From NCBI RefSeq assembly GCF_004521985.1, contig NZ_SBHZ01000011.1, positions 62,001 through 126,000 on the forward strand: DNA of 64,000 nt, given 5' to 3'. Position numbers and translations under genes: made by a program. The stretch's first letter is position 1, and every line of letters starts with the position of its first letter. The stretch is from Ectopseudomonas khazarica. Lineage in GTDB: Bacteria > Pseudomonadota > Gammaproteobacteria > Pseudomonadales > Pseudomonadaceae. The notes beneath the pieces are model-generated. The model saw only the letters and a list, made by a program, of their open reading frames with translations. It was not told where the DNA came from and made no database searches. This document shows, piece by piece, positions 39,518-48,496 of the stretch.

Positions 39518-40846
39518 GTGCCGCCCAATCAGCAAGCCGCGAATGCCTGGCGCATTCTGTTCCTGCTCTTCCTGGCCAACCTGTTCAACTTCTTCGATCG
39601 CACCATTCCCGCCATCATCATCGAGCCGATCCGCCTGGAGTGGGGCCTGAGCGACCTGCAGCTGGGCCTGATCGGTACCGCCTTCACCATTGTCTACGCG
39701 CTGGCCGGCGTCCCGCTCGGACGCATGGCCGACACCGGCGCCCGGCGCAAGATCATGGGCTGGGGCCTGGCGGCCTGGAGCGGCCTGACGGCGCTCAACG
39801 GCATGGCCTGGAACTTCTGGAGCTTCCTGCTGATTCGCATGGGCGTCGGCATCGGCGAGGCCAGCTACGCCCCGGCGGCCAACTCGCTGATCGGCGATCT
39901 GTTCCCCGCGCACAAACGCGCACGGGCCATGGGCATCTTCATGCTCGGCCTGCCACTGGGCCTGCTGCTGGCGTTCTTCAGCATCGGCGCCATGGTGCAG
40001 GCGTTCGGCAGCTGGCGGGCGCCGTTTCTCATCGCGGCGCTGCCGGGGCTGATTCTCGCGCTGTTCCTGTTCTTCATCCGCGAGCCGGCGCGGGGCGCGG
40101 CGGAAAGCATGCCGGTCAGCAGCGCCGCGGTGCAGCAACCGCTGCGCAAGGTGCTGGCGATCCGCACCTTCTGGTGGCTGGTGCTGGCGGGGCTGGCGTT
40201 CAATTTCGCCGCCTATGCCTGCAATGCCTTCATGGTGCCGATGCTGCAGCGCTATTTCGGCCTGGGTCTGCAGCAGGCGGCGATGGCCACCGGGGTGATC
40301 GTCGGGCTGACCGGGCTGGTCGGCCTGACACTGGGCGGCTGGGTGGCGGACAAGGTGCACCAGCGCTGGGCCAATGGCCGTCTGCTGTTCGCCGCGCTGA
40401 GCATGCTGGTGGCCTGCCTCTGCAGCGCGTGGGCGCTGACTGCGGGACGCATCGATACGGCGCTGTTCGTCGCGGTGTTCAGCCTCGGCTGGCTGTTCTC
40501 CTACAACTTCTACACCTGCGTCTACACGGCGATCCAGGATGTGATCGAGCCGCGTCTGCGTGCCACGGCCATGGCGCTGTTCTTCGCCGGCCTGTACCTG
40601 CTGGGCGGGGGGCTGGGGCCACTGGCGGTGGGCTGGCTGTCGGATCACTACGCGCAGGCGGCGATGCAGGCCGCTGGCGCCAGCGAGATGACCGAGGCCT
40701 TCAAGGCCGTCGGCCTGCATGATGCGATGTTGCTGATCCCGGTGGCGCTGCTGCTGACGCTGCTGGCATTGCTGCAGGCTGCGCGCTGCTTCCAGACGGA
40801 CGCCGTGCGCATGCGCGAGGGCCTGGACGGGGCGGTGCCGGCCTGA
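39518..40846 (+). CDS. MFS transporter (spinster-like)
   Basis: 442 aa starting at GTG 39518 with GGAGA upstream. Twelve hydrophobic helices. MFS motif A-like GRMADTGARRKIMGWG is after TM2, and ANLFNFFDRTIPAIII in TM1 matches the spinster-type/sugar-phosphate-like branch. Inner-membrane exporter or importer; substrate unknown. Monocistronic, ended by a strong hairpin. Confidence 0.9.
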   Translation: MPPNQQAANAWRILFLLFLANLFNFFDRTIPAIIIEPIRLEWGLSDLQLGLIGTAFTIVYALAGVPLGRMADTGARRKIMGWGLAAWSGLTALNGMAWNFWSFLLIRMGVGIGEASYAPAANSLIGDLFPAHKRARAMGIFMLGLPLGLLLAFFSIGAMVQAFGSWRAPFLIAALPGLILALFLFFIREPARGAAESMPVSSAAVQQPLRKVLAIRTFWWLVLAGLAFNFAAYACNAFMVPMLQRYFGLGLQQAAMATGVIVGLTGLVGLTLGGWVADKVHQRWANGRLLFAALSMLVACLCSAWALTAGRIDTALFVAVFSLGWLFSYNFYTCVYTAIQDVIEPRLRATAMALFFAGLYLLGGGLGPLAVGWLSDHYAQAAMQAAGASEMTEAFKAVGLHDAMLLIPVALLLTLLALLQAARCFQTDAVRMREGLDGAVPA

Positions 40847-40878
40847 GGCAGACGCTGCGCGCAGCGCACCCGGCAGAC

Positions 40879-40900
40879 TGGCGCATCCGAGGATGCGCCA
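40879..40900. terminator. Bidirectional hairpin between the MFS and enoyl-reductase genes
   Basis: TGGCGCATCC-GA-GGATGCGCCA: perfect 10-bp arms with a 2-nt loop between convergent genes. No long T-run follows on either side. Confidence 0.65.
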
Positions 40901-40922
40901 TGCAGGGCTGTCGCCGGATGCC

Positions 40923-41900
40923 TCAGGGCACCAGGAGGATCTTGCCGTCCCGCTCGCCGCTGGCGGCAGCGGCCACGGCATCCTTGATGTGTTCCAGGTC
41001 GTAGGTCGCCGCGACACGGGTCTTCAGCTTGCCGCTGGCGATCAGTTGCACCAGTTCGCCGAACACCTTCATCTGCTGCGCCGGGCTGGCCTGCTGGAAC
41101 CACTTGGCCAGCCAGAAGCCGCGCAGCGTCACGTCACGGAACACGAACGAGGCCGGCGACACCTGGCAGGCCTGGCCGCTCATCATGCCGTAGTTCACCA
41201 GCACGCCACCGTTGGCCAGGACGGCAGCCAGGTTGTCGGTGCTGACGCCGCCGACCGCATCGATACCCAGACGCACTTCGGCACCACCGGTGGCCGCACG
41301 CACGCGCTTGGCCAGGTCCGGCCCGTCCACCAGCACCAGATCGGCGCCTTCGGCCTCCACGCCGGCGACCGCCGACTCGCGGCGTACCACGTTGATGGTC
41401 TTGAAGCCGCGCAGCTTGGCCAGCTGGATCAGGTAGCTGCCAACGCCGGAGTTGGCGGCGTTCTGGATGACCCAGTCACCCGGCTTGAGGTCGACGAACT
41501 CGCTGAGCAGCAGCGAGGCGGTCGGCGGGTTGACGGTGAGCATGGCCAACTGCAGCGGATCGGCGTCCGGCAGGGGGATCAGCTTGTCCGCCGGGGCATT
41601 CATGGCGCTGACCCAGGTGCCGCTGCCGACCGGCAGGAGCACGGTCTGGCCAACCTTGAACTGGCTGACGCCGGCACCGAGCGCCTCGACCTTGCCGACC
41701 CCTTCGTTGCCGCCGATAGCAGGCAGCGGCGGCAGCATGCCGTAGGCGCCGGTCAGCGTGAGCACGTCGGAGGGGTTGATCGGCGCCGCCAGCACCTTGA
41801 CGCGCACCTGCCCGGCGGCAGGCTCCGGCAGTTGCAGGGCAACCGCGCTGATGACGTCTTGCGGCACCGGGCCGCGCTGTTGGTATTCGGCTTTGAGCAT
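40923..41900 (-). CDS. Zinc-independent MDR oxidoreductase (trans-2-enoyl reductase/quinone reductase-like)
   Basis: 325 aa medium-chain dehydrogenase/reductase. INPSDVLTLTGAYG and GGNEGVGKVEALG mark the MECR/ETR-type branch; the NADPH site is NAANSGVGSYLIQLAKLRGF. There are no zinc-binding cysteines. The family reduces 2-enoyl thioesters or quinones. Convergent with the MFS gene. Confidence 0.87.
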   Translation of the reverse strand: MLKAEYQQRGPVPQDVISAVALQLPEPAAGQVRVKVLAAPINPSDVLTLTGAYGMLPPLPAIGGNEGVGKVEALGAGVSQFKVGQTVLLPVGSGTWVSAMNAPADKLIPLPDADPLQLAMLTVNPPTASLLLSEFVDLKPGDWVIQNAANSGVGSYLIQLAKLRGFKTINVVRRESAVAGVEAEGADLVLVDGPDLAKRVRAATGGAEVRLGIDAVGGVSTDNLAAVLANGGVLVNYGMMSGQACQVSPASFVFRDVTLRGFWLAKWFQQASPAQQMKVFGELVQLIASGKLKTRVAATYDLEHIKDAVAAAASGERDGKILLVP

Positions 41901-42047
41901 GGTCAGGGTCTCCAGAAGGCAGGCGCAGAAATGCGTGGAGCCAGTCTAGTCGCGATAGTGCACAACGGAGTGAATCGACCTGCATCCACTTTGGTGATGA
42001 CTCCCGCGAGCCGTCTATGCTCAGCTGGACCGACAATGGGGACCGTG

Positions 42048-42773
42048 ATGTTCAGATGGTGGGTAGCAGCGGCACTGGCATGCCTGAGCCTGACGGCGCC
42101 GGCAGATGTGCTGAACGTTGGCTTCGGCACGCACAAACCGCCTTACATCTACGAGGGCGAGCGGCGTGGACTGGAGTACGAGTTGATCGAGCGCGCCGCG
42201 CAGAACGCCGGCTTCGAGGTCACCGTCTACTATGCGCCGATGGAGCGCCTGCACCTGATGCTGCGCCGTGGCGAGATCGACGCGATCGCCACCTCCCACC
42301 AGCGCAGTGGCGTGAAGGCCTACTACTCGCAGACCTACATCTATTACCACAACGTGGCGGTGGCCCTGGCCAGCCGCGGCTATCGCATCGAGCACATCGC
42401 CGACCTCGGCAACTACTCGGTCAGCGCCTTCCAGCGTGCGCGGCTGCTGTTGGGCCCCGAGTTCGAGCGCATGGCCCTGAGCAACCCGCGCTACCGCGAG
42501 GAGGCCCTGCAGATCAACCGCAACCGCCTGCTCTACAGCGGCCGTGTGGACGTAGTGGTGGGCGACAAGCGCATCCTCCGCTACTTCAATCGCGAGGTGG
42601 CCGACCAGGTCGACGTGACGCAGGCGCTGTCCTGGTTCGAGATATTCCCACCCACGCCGTACCGGGTCGGCTTCCGCCTGGATCGACAGCGCCAGCGCTT
42701 CGACGAGGGCCTGCGCAAACTGCGCGAGTCGGGCGAATACCAGCGCATCGAGCAGCGCTACCTGGCGGACTGA
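42048..42773 (+). CDS. Periplasmic solute-binding protein family 3, orphan
   Basis: 241 aa with a Sec signal (MFRWWVAAALACLSLTAPA). ABC family-3 binding fold: GTHKPPYIYEGERRGLEYEL and the typical aromatic positions, ending in KLRESGEYQRIEQRYLAD. No permease or ATPase is nearby, so it may be an orphan receptor or feed another transporter. A start at ATG 42036 would add four residues. Confidence 0.87.
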   Translation: MFRWWVAAALACLSLTAPADVLNVGFGTHKPPYIYEGERRGLEYELIERAAQNAGFEVTVYYAPMERLHLMLRRGEIDAIATSHQRSGVKAYYSQTYIYYHNVAVALASRGYRIEHIADLGNYSVSAFQRARLLLGPEFERMALSNPRYREEALQINRNRLLYSGRVDVVVGDKRILRYFNREVADQVDVTQALSWFEIFPPTPYRVGFRLDRQRQRFDEGLRKLRESGEYQRIEQRYLAD

Positions 42774-42860
42774 AATCTGAGGAAACTGTTGCGCGGCTGC
42801 CGGCGGACAGGGCCTGTTGCACTATGACGCCTCGCTCGCCACCTGCATGGAGACGCCAGG

Positions 42861-44003
42861 ATGCCGCTCAAGTCGCTCGCCACCTTCGCCTTGCTCGCCC
42901 TGTTCGGCAGCCAGCCCGGCCTTGCCGAGGAGCGCCAGCTGCCCTCCGAACTGGGGCCCGTGAATGTCGTTACCGTCGCCGAGGGCCTGCGCAATCCCTG
43001 GGCCGTCGCCGTGCTCCCGGATGGCCAGGGTTTCCTGGTCAGCGAGCGGCCGGGGATGCTGCGGCGAGTCAGCGCCACGGGGGAGTTGTCGCCGCCGCTG
43101 CGTGGGGTGCCCGGCGTGTTCGCCGTGGGCCAGGGCGGGCTGCTCGATGTGGTGCTGTCACCCGACTTCGTCGAGGATCGCCTCGTCTACCTGTCTTACG
43201 CCGAAGCCGGTGACGGTGCGGCGGGCACCGCGGTCGGGCGCGGACGGCTGTCCGCCGACAGCCGCGCGCTGGAGAACTTCACGGTGATCTTCCGCCAGCA
43301 GCCCAAGCTGTCCACTGGCACGCACTTCGGCTCGCGTCTGGTGTTCGACCAGCAGGGCCACCTGTTCATCGCCCTGGGCGACAACAACGACCGTCCCACC
43401 GCGCAGGCGCTGGACAAGCTGCAGGGCAAGCTGGTGCGCATCTACCCGGACGGACGCATCCCCGAGGACAACCCCTTCGTCGAGCGTGCCGGCGCCCGCG
43501 GCGAGATCTGGTCCTATGGCCATCGCAACCAGCAGGGGGCGGCGCTCAACCCCTGGAGTGGCCGCGTGTGGACCCACGAGCACGGCCCGCGCGGCGGCGA
43601 CGAGATCAACATCCCCGAGGCCGGCAAGAACTATGGCTGGCCACTGGCGACGCATGGCATCAACTACTCGATGCTGCCGATTCCCGAGGCCCGGGGCAAA
43701 ACCCTGGAAGGCACCGAACCGCCCCTGCATGTCTGGGAGAAGTCGCCGGCCATCAGTGGCATGGCGTTCTATTCGGGCGAGCGCTTCGCGGCCTGGCAAC
43801 ACAGCCTGTTCATTGGCGCGCTGTCCGGCCAGGCGCTGATTCGCCTGCATCTCGATGGCAACAGGGTCGTGCGCGAGGAGCGCTTGCTGGAATCACTCAA
43901 CGCACGGATACGCGACGTGCGGCAAGGGCCGGACGGCTATCTCTACGTGCTGACGGATGCGCCGCAGGGGCGCTTGCTGCGCCTGGGGCTGGCGAGCGAA
44001 TAA
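42861..44003 (+). CDS. PQQ-dependent aldose sugar dehydrogenase (YliI/Asd-like)
   Basis: 380 aa with a signal peptide ending near LAEERQLP. Soluble glucose/sorbosone dehydrogenase beta-propeller: GLRNPWAVAVLPDG, LDVVLSPDF, THFGSRLVFD and the HRNQQGAALNPWSG motif. The family oxidises aldoses in the periplasm with PQQ. Monocistronic, followed by a hairpin. Confidence 0.9.
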   Translation: MPLKSLATFALLALFGSQPGLAEERQLPSELGPVNVVTVAEGLRNPWAVAVLPDGQGFLVSERPGMLRRVSATGELSPPLRGVPGVFAVGQGGLLDVVLSPDFVEDRLVYLSYAEAGDGAAGTAVGRGRLSADSRALENFTVIFRQQPKLSTGTHFGSRLVFDQQGHLFIALGDNNDRPTAQALDKLQGKLVRIYPDGRIPEDNPFVERAGARGEIWSYGHRNQQGAALNPWSGRVWTHEHGPRGGDEINIPEAGKNYGWPLATHGINYSMLPIPEARGKTLEGTEPPLHVWEKSPAISGMAFYSGERFAAWQHSLFIGALSGQALIRLHLDGNRVVREERLLESLNARIRDVRQGPDGYLYVLTDAPQGRLLRLGLASE

Positions 44004-44020
44004 GGCGGGGGAGGGGTGTC

Positions 44021-44039
44021 GGGTGCGCGAGGCGCACCC
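44021..44039 (+). terminator. Hairpin after the sugar dehydrogenase gene
   Basis: GGGTGCG / CGCACCC stem with a 5-nt loop, 18 bp after the TAA and just beyond the end of the convergent small gene. Probably a shared terminator. Confidence 0.55.
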
Positions 44040-44047
44040 GCGAACGA

Positions 44048-44239
44048 TCACTTCTTGCTGATGGTGATCTGGCGAGTGCCGCCGTAGGTCTGACCGCTTA
44101 CACCCTTGGCGATCTGCTGGATCTCGCCACCGCCCTGCAGGAAAGCGGCAATCTGCGCCTCGATGGACTCGCGGGTTTCCACTGCTGGAGCCGGCTTGCT
44201 GACTTTGCTGGCGGACGACTTGACGCGAAGGGTGGCCAT
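44048..44239 (-). CDS. Small conserved protein of unknown function
   Basis: 63 aa, MATLRVKSSASKVSKPAP at the start and a basic tail ITISKK. The centre (IEAQIAAFLQGGGEIQQIAK) shows the FLxxGGxxQxI pattern also found in the small RNA-polymerase-binding protein SutA of pseudomonads, but the rest differs, so this is only a weak resemblance. Mostly hydrophilic, one predicted helix, probably cytoplasmic. Confidence 0.65.
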   Translation of the reverse strand: MATLRVKSSASKVSKPAPAVETRESIEAQIAAFLQGGGEIQQIAKGVSGQTYGGTRQITISKK

Positions 44240-44480
44240 GACCTTGATCTCTTTTCGATGGGCGGCCGGCCATTATGCCTCAATCAGCCCCATTCTGCTG
44301 GGTTAATCGCCAATCAGTCACCTGTGCAAGGCCCTGGCAGGCCCCTGTTCACCGCCTTTAATGGCTTGTTTTCCAGCGACTTAGGCCTCACGGTGACCGG
44401 CTGTCGAATGACTGCACGGCAGGCCCGGAGAGCCGCGAACTCGGGTAGAATGGCCGGCTGTTTTAGCGAGGTGGAACACG

Positions 44481-45323
44481 ATGGCCGTAATCGGGCGGAT
44501 GAATTCTCTACAGGTGGTCAAGCACACCGACTTCGGGCTGTACCTGGACGGTGGTGCGGATGGTGAAATCCTCCTGCCCAAGCGCTACATCCCCAAGGAC
44601 ACGCCGAGCGAAGTCGAGGACTGGCTCAACGTGTTCATCTACCTCGACAGCGAAGACAAGCTGATCGCCACCACCCTGAAGCCGAAGATCCAGCTCGGCC
44701 AGTTCGCCAGCCTCAAGGTGGTGGACATCAACCGGGTCGGCCTGTTCTTCGACTGGGGCCTGCCCAAGGACCTGCTGCTGCCGCACTCGGAAGAGAAGCG
44801 CCCGCTGCAGATCGGCGACTACTGCGTGATCTACCTCTATCTGGACAAGCGCACCCGCCGTCTCACCGCGACGGCGCGGCTGGACCGCCATCTGGACCAG
44901 GTGCCCGCCGACTATCAGGTGGGCCAGGAGGTCGACCTGCTGGTGGTCGAGCGCACCGACCTGGGCTTCAAGGCCATCATCGACGGCAAGCACTGGGGCC
45001 TGATCCACAAGAACGAACTGTTCAAGTTCATCCGCAGCGGCATGCGCGAGAAGGGCTACATCAAGGAACTGCGCGCCGACGGCAAGATCAGCCTGAGCCT
45101 GCAACCGATCGGCCGTGAGGCCGCCAGTGGCCTCGCCGAGCAGATCGTCGAGCGCCTGCGCGAGCAGGGCGGTGTGCTGGCGCTGGGCGACAAGAGCCCG
45201 CCCGAGCTGATCGCCGAGCAGTTTCGCGTCAGCAAGGGCAACTTCAAGAAGGCCATCGGCGGGCTCTACAAGCAGGGCCTGATCCGCATCCACGACGACC
45301 GTATCGAATTGCTCGACAATTGA
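44481..45323 (+). CDS. cvfB: CvfB-family S1-like RNA-binding protein
   Basis: 280 aa. Three consecutive S1-like OB domains (MNSLQVVKHTDFGLYLDGG; ASLKVVDINRVGLFFDWG; QEVDLLVVERTDLGFKAIID) are followed by a C-terminal winged helix (PPELIAEQFRVSKGNFKKAI). It matches CvfB/YitL proteins, which bind RNA or ribosomes and influence virulence gene expression in some bacteria. Monocistronic, ahead of tRNA-Thr. Confidence 0.93.
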   Translation: MAVIGRMNSLQVVKHTDFGLYLDGGADGEILLPKRYIPKDTPSEVEDWLNVFIYLDSEDKLIATTLKPKIQLGQFASLKVVDINRVGLFFDWGLPKDLLLPHSEEKRPLQIGDYCVIYLYLDKRTRRLTATARLDRHLDQVPADYQVGQEVDLLVVERTDLGFKAIIDGKHWGLIHKNELFKFIRSGMREKGYIKELRADGKISLSLQPIGREAASGLAEQIVERLREQGGVLALGDKSPPELIAEQFRVSKGNFKKAIGGLYKQGLIRIHDDRIELLDN

Positions 45324-45378
45324 GCGCGTGGCGACTTGAGCGCGGGCGCGGCAACTCGCATAATGCCGGCGTCTTGTA

Positions 45379-45454
45379 GCCGGTGTAGCTCAGTCGGTAG
45401 AGCAGCGCACTCGTAACGCGAAGGTCGCAGGTTCGATTCCTGTCTCCGGCACCA
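45379..45454 (+). tRNA. tRNA-Thr (anticodon CGT)
   Basis: 76 nt including the encoded CCA. D-loop AGCTCAGTCGGTAGAGC, anticodon loop CTCGTAA (CGT), T-arm GCAGG-TTCGATT-CCTGT. Six of seven acceptor pairs form; position 6 (T) faces T67. The reverse complement gives the well-known spurious peptide string AGDRNRTCDLRVTSA, confirming a conserved tRNA. Its 3' end is a standard attachment site for integrating elements; AT-rich foreign DNA begins immediately after. Confidence 0.96.
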
Positions 45455-45597
45455 GTAAAATCAAGGCTTCCAGCACTTTCTGTCATGACTTCGCCTGATC
45501 TGTGACAGCAGGGTGACAGCAGGAGCTAATAGAATTTAGCCCCACTCAGGTCAGCCTGTTGGGGCTTTTTCATATTCACACCTTACGGAAGGTTCTG

Positions 45598-46422
45598 ATG
45601 GACGCTCTACTAGAACTGGCATGGGGCACATTTAAGTCTGCAGTGCCCCCTGCCACGTTGGTTCTGGTGGTCGCCTGGCTGTGTCGAGCGTGGATTGGCG
45701 AAAGGCTGAAAGCAAGCGTAAGGCATGAATACGATCAGAGATTAGAGCTGCTAAAAGCTCAAGGGGATGCCAATCTCGCGATCCTCAAGTCGGAAATGGA
45801 TCGTCAGGCAGAAAAAATGCGGATTGCCGCTGCCTCATTTTCTGAGGTTCAGAAGGCCACTATCGCTAGGAAAATTGAGGCGGTAGATGCCTTGTGGCGT
45901 GGTGTCATTGAGTTGCGGGATGCTTTTCCGTCTGATGTTTTCCTTACTGATATTTTTACAGATGAAGAGATGCAGGGCTTTTACACTGATGCGCAAATGC
46001 TCAAGTATTCAGCGGGTATGGAGCGCATCGATGAACTTGCTTTCTTTAAGGTGGGTTTCGAGGCCGTGCAACTAGTGCGACCGCATTTAGGGGAGTATAC
46101 GTGGGCTCTCTATTCGACTTACAAAGCTCTGTTGGGTCGGTCGATATTCTTGATCAAGAAGGGTAAGAGTGCGCCGGATAAGCTTGCCTGGCACAACGAC
46201 GCGAATATAAAGCAAATGATTGAATCAGCATTCGGCGCTGAGCGTTTTGCAGAGTTTGAGAACCTTAAAGGTGGGCGATACCGGTGGCTTAGCTACCAGT
46301 TTGATATTCTGCTTTTCCAGGCCATAGACAAGCTTCTTACTGGGAAAAGCTTCGGGGATGCTGCTCTTGAGCAGGCTCTAGAAATGGAGAAGCAGATTAT
46401 GGATGGCAAACTCCAGCCTTAG
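45598..46422 (+). CDS. Membrane-anchored coiled-coil protein, unknown, island gene
   Basis: 274 aa from ATG 45598 behind GGAAGG. One N-terminal membrane helix (PPATLVLVVAWLCRAWI, about 17-33), then a charged coiled coil (about 40-105: RHEYDQRLELLKAQGDANLA, MDRQAEKMRIAAASFSEVQK) and a helical C-terminal domain. The layout recalls membrane-bound proteins found in phage-defence or mobile islands, but I recognise no named family. It is convergent with the recombinase gene and overlaps it by 4 bp. AT-rich relative to the host. Confidence 0.75.
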   Translation: MDALLELAWGTFKSAVPPATLVLVVAWLCRAWIGERLKASVRHEYDQRLELLKAQGDANLAILKSEMDRQAEKMRIAAASFSEVQKATIARKIEAVDALWRGVIELRDAFPSDVFLTDIFTDEEMQGFYTDAQMLKYSAGMERIDELAFFKVGFEAVQLVRPHLGEYTWALYSTYKALLGRSIFLIKKGKSAPDKLAWHNDANIKQMIESAFGAERFAEFENLKGGRYRWLSYQFDILLFQAIDKLLTGKSFGDAALEQALEMEKQIMDGKLQP

Positions 46423-47033
46423 TGCAGCGCTTGCTTGATTCGAAGGACGGTAGTGGTTGAGCATTCGGCGAGCCTAGCTGTTGCCCTGATGCCAAGGCCT
46501 GCCCCCAGTAGCTCCCGGATTCGACGGTGTAACGCCTCATCTACGGGGCGTCCTTTGTATTTGCCGGCATCCTTGGCCTTTTGAATGCCTTGGGCCTGGC
46601 GCTCCCTGCGTTGCTCGTAATCCTTTCTGGCAATCGCAGCCATCATCTCTACCAACATCGAATTGATGGCGCCAAGCATCCGGTCAGTGAACTCATCCCC
46701 TTTGGTGTCGCGCATCCCCTCATGGCTGGTAGGAAGATCAAGTGCAACGATGCGTAACCCTTTTGCATCGATAGCTGCCTTTAACTTGCTCCAGTCATCC
46801 ATTGGGAGACGAGAGAGGCGATCAATCGACTCTACCAACAATGCATCACCTCTACGTGCATCCTTTAGCAGGCGCAGCAACTCGGGCCGTTCTGAGGTTG
46901 CACCGCTAGCATTCTCCAAGTACGTACTGGCGATGGCCCTGCCGTGTGCTGCGGCGAACTGCTCCAGGGCGGTGTGGGTGCGGCTTGCATCCTGTTCGTT
47001 TGTTGAGGCTCTGAGGTATGCGCGGATAAACAT
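46419..47033 (-). CDS. Serine recombinase / resolvase
   Basis: 204 aa. The catalytic serine region is RAYLRAST (Ser9 or Ser11 by family position). It is followed by the resolvase core with ERPELLRLLKDARRGD and IDRLSRLP, and a C-terminal HTH (GLGIRATARLAECSTTTVLRIKQAL). Small resolvase/invertase size, so it probably resolves or inverts DNA rather than integrating an island. The adjacent gap at 47034-47379 could hold its res site. No tyrosine integrase accompanies it, although the location next to tRNA-Thr suggests a past integration. Confidence 0.92.
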   Translation of the reverse strand: MFIRAYLRASTNEQDASRTHTALEQFAAAHGRAIASTYLENASGATSERPELLRLLKDARRGDALLVESIDRLSRLPMDDWSKLKAAIDAKGLRIVALDLPTSHEGMRDTKGDEFTDRMLGAINSMLVEMMAAIARKDYEQRRERQAQGIQKAKDAGKYKGRPVDEALHRRIRELLGAGLGIRATARLAECSTTTVLRIKQALH

Positions 47034-47379
47034 GAGGGCTGTATCAGTTAGGGTGTTCTATTAGTAGTGTTGCACTATAAGTGTCATTTATCAATAGATC
47101 CCACGGAAAAGTGGGGAGGGCGTGCGTATCAGTTGAGGTATACATATAAGGGGACTAGGTGTGACACCTTCTCCGCGACCGTAGCAATCGAATTTGGTTG
47201 GGTTTCTTCTACAAGCTACTAGTCACTTGCTTGTGTGGGGTGAGCTAAATATGTCATTTTGCCGACTGGTGCCGACCTGTGACTGCTTCGGATTTTGGCT
47301 GCACAATCTGATTTATGTAGAGCTCCAGCGGTCGCATCCTAGTAACCATGGATTCGCGCCACCAACCTGAAAGGATGAT
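47034..47379. other. Divergent intergenic region between resolvase and PP2C gene
   Basis: 346 bp of AT-rich DNA. It should contain the promoters for the resolvase and the PP2C-kinase operon and possibly a res site. Short inverted features are present (AGTGTTGCACT; CCCAC-GGAAAA-GTGGG near 47100). No gene of its own is supported. Confidence 0.45.
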
Positions 47380-48483
47380 ATGGAAAACGGTATGACACTC
47401 CTAGAAGCTCAGCTCGCTAACTGGCTTTCTCGTCAGACTGCACGAACTGGAGTGCGGCGAGTTGCGCACCTAGGTGCAGCTGTGGGCACCGACGTAGGAT
47501 TAGTTCGCACTGAAAATCAAGATAGGGCGGTCATAGTTCAAGGTTGGGAGGCTAACGGGACTCGATTCTCTGTCGCATTAGTTGCCGATGGCATTGGGGG
47601 GATGAGAGGTGGTGGTACTTGCGCTTCACTAGCTGTAAGTGGATTCATATCCTCTATATGTGAGTCTGCAGCTTCTCACGGCTCTTCAATAGACTGGTTG
47701 AAGAATGCAGCAATTAGAGCAAACAGCGCAGTTTATGAAAAATTTTATGGAGACGGCGGGTCGACGTTAGTTGCCGCTCTAATACGCCATGGCCAGATTC
47801 CATGCTGGATGAGTGTTGGAGACAGTCGAATTTATCTTGAAGGTGAACTGAAACTAAAAAGACTCACTATTGACGATACCATTGCTGGCCAGTTAGGGAA
47901 AAATGCCGCAGAAAGCCCTGATCAAGCAAGATTGCTTCAATATGTAGGTATGGGGAGCGATTTTCAGCCTCATGTTCATGAGTTGGATGCAGTGACAGGT
48001 AGTAGGATGCTGCTAGTTACAGATGGTGTTCATTACCTCAGTAAGTTTTCTTCATGCATGGAGAAGGTTGTATCTATAGCCTCAGAGCCAGGAGTTTGCG
48101 TCAAGCGCTTAGTTGAACTGGCCAACTGGTGTGGTGGGCACGATAACGCTACTGTCGCAGTGCTACCAGTATCGATTGAAGAGGAATGTGTCAAAACAGA
48201 TTCTACTGGAGTAATTGAAGTATGGGATTCCTTTGGTGAGTGCCAGTTCTTTCTCGGTAGTACGTTGTCTAATCTAAATCGTAATAATGGCAAGGGGCGT
48301 GTGCCGTCTAATAGGTCGAGAGAGGAGTCTGTTGCCTCAAAAACAGCAGTGAAGCAGCGATCCGCTGGATCTACAAAAAAAACACGACCTCAGAAAGTGG
48401 TTGGCAGAAAAGAGAAGTCGGTAGAACTTACTAAGTCAAATGAGCCGCAACTAATAATGGAATTCCCGAACAAGAAGAAGTAA
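47380..48483 (+). CDS. PP2C-family protein phosphatase, island type
   Basis: 367 aa. Metal-binding PP2C motifs are intact: RTENQDR (43-49), VADGIGGM (68-75), STLVAALI, SVGDSRIY, VTDGVHYL and GGHDNATVAVL. After the catalytic domain comes a basic, Lys/Arg/Ser-rich tail of about 100 residues (KTRPQKVVGRKEKSVE) that could bind nucleic acid or be phosphorylated. It is the first gene of an operon with two kinases, 13 bp before the first. Low GC and weak codon bias mark it as foreign. It probably reverses phosphorylation by the two kinases. Confidence 0.9.
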   Translation: MENGMTLLEAQLANWLSRQTARTGVRRVAHLGAAVGTDVGLVRTENQDRAVIVQGWEANGTRFSVALVADGIGGMRGGGTCASLAVSGFISSICESAASHGSSIDWLKNAAIRANSAVYEKFYGDGGSTLVAALIRHGQIPCWMSVGDSRIYLEGELKLKRLTIDDTIAGQLGKNAAESPDQARLLQYVGMGSDFQPHVHELDAVTGSRMLLVTDGVHYLSKFSSCMEKVVSIASEPGVCVKRLVELANWCGGHDNATVAVLPVSIEEECVKTDSTGVIEVWDSFGECQFFLGSTLSNLNRNNGKGRVPSNRSREESVASKTAVKQRSAGSTKKTRPQKVVGRKEKSVELTKSNEPQLIMEFPNKKK

Positions 48484-48496
48484 CAGGAAGTTTAGT

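Noticed and set aside
45244..45486. 80-aa minus-strand reading frame containing AGDRNRTCDLRVTSA
   Set aside because: This is the translation of the antisense of tRNA-Thr, a well-known false gene.
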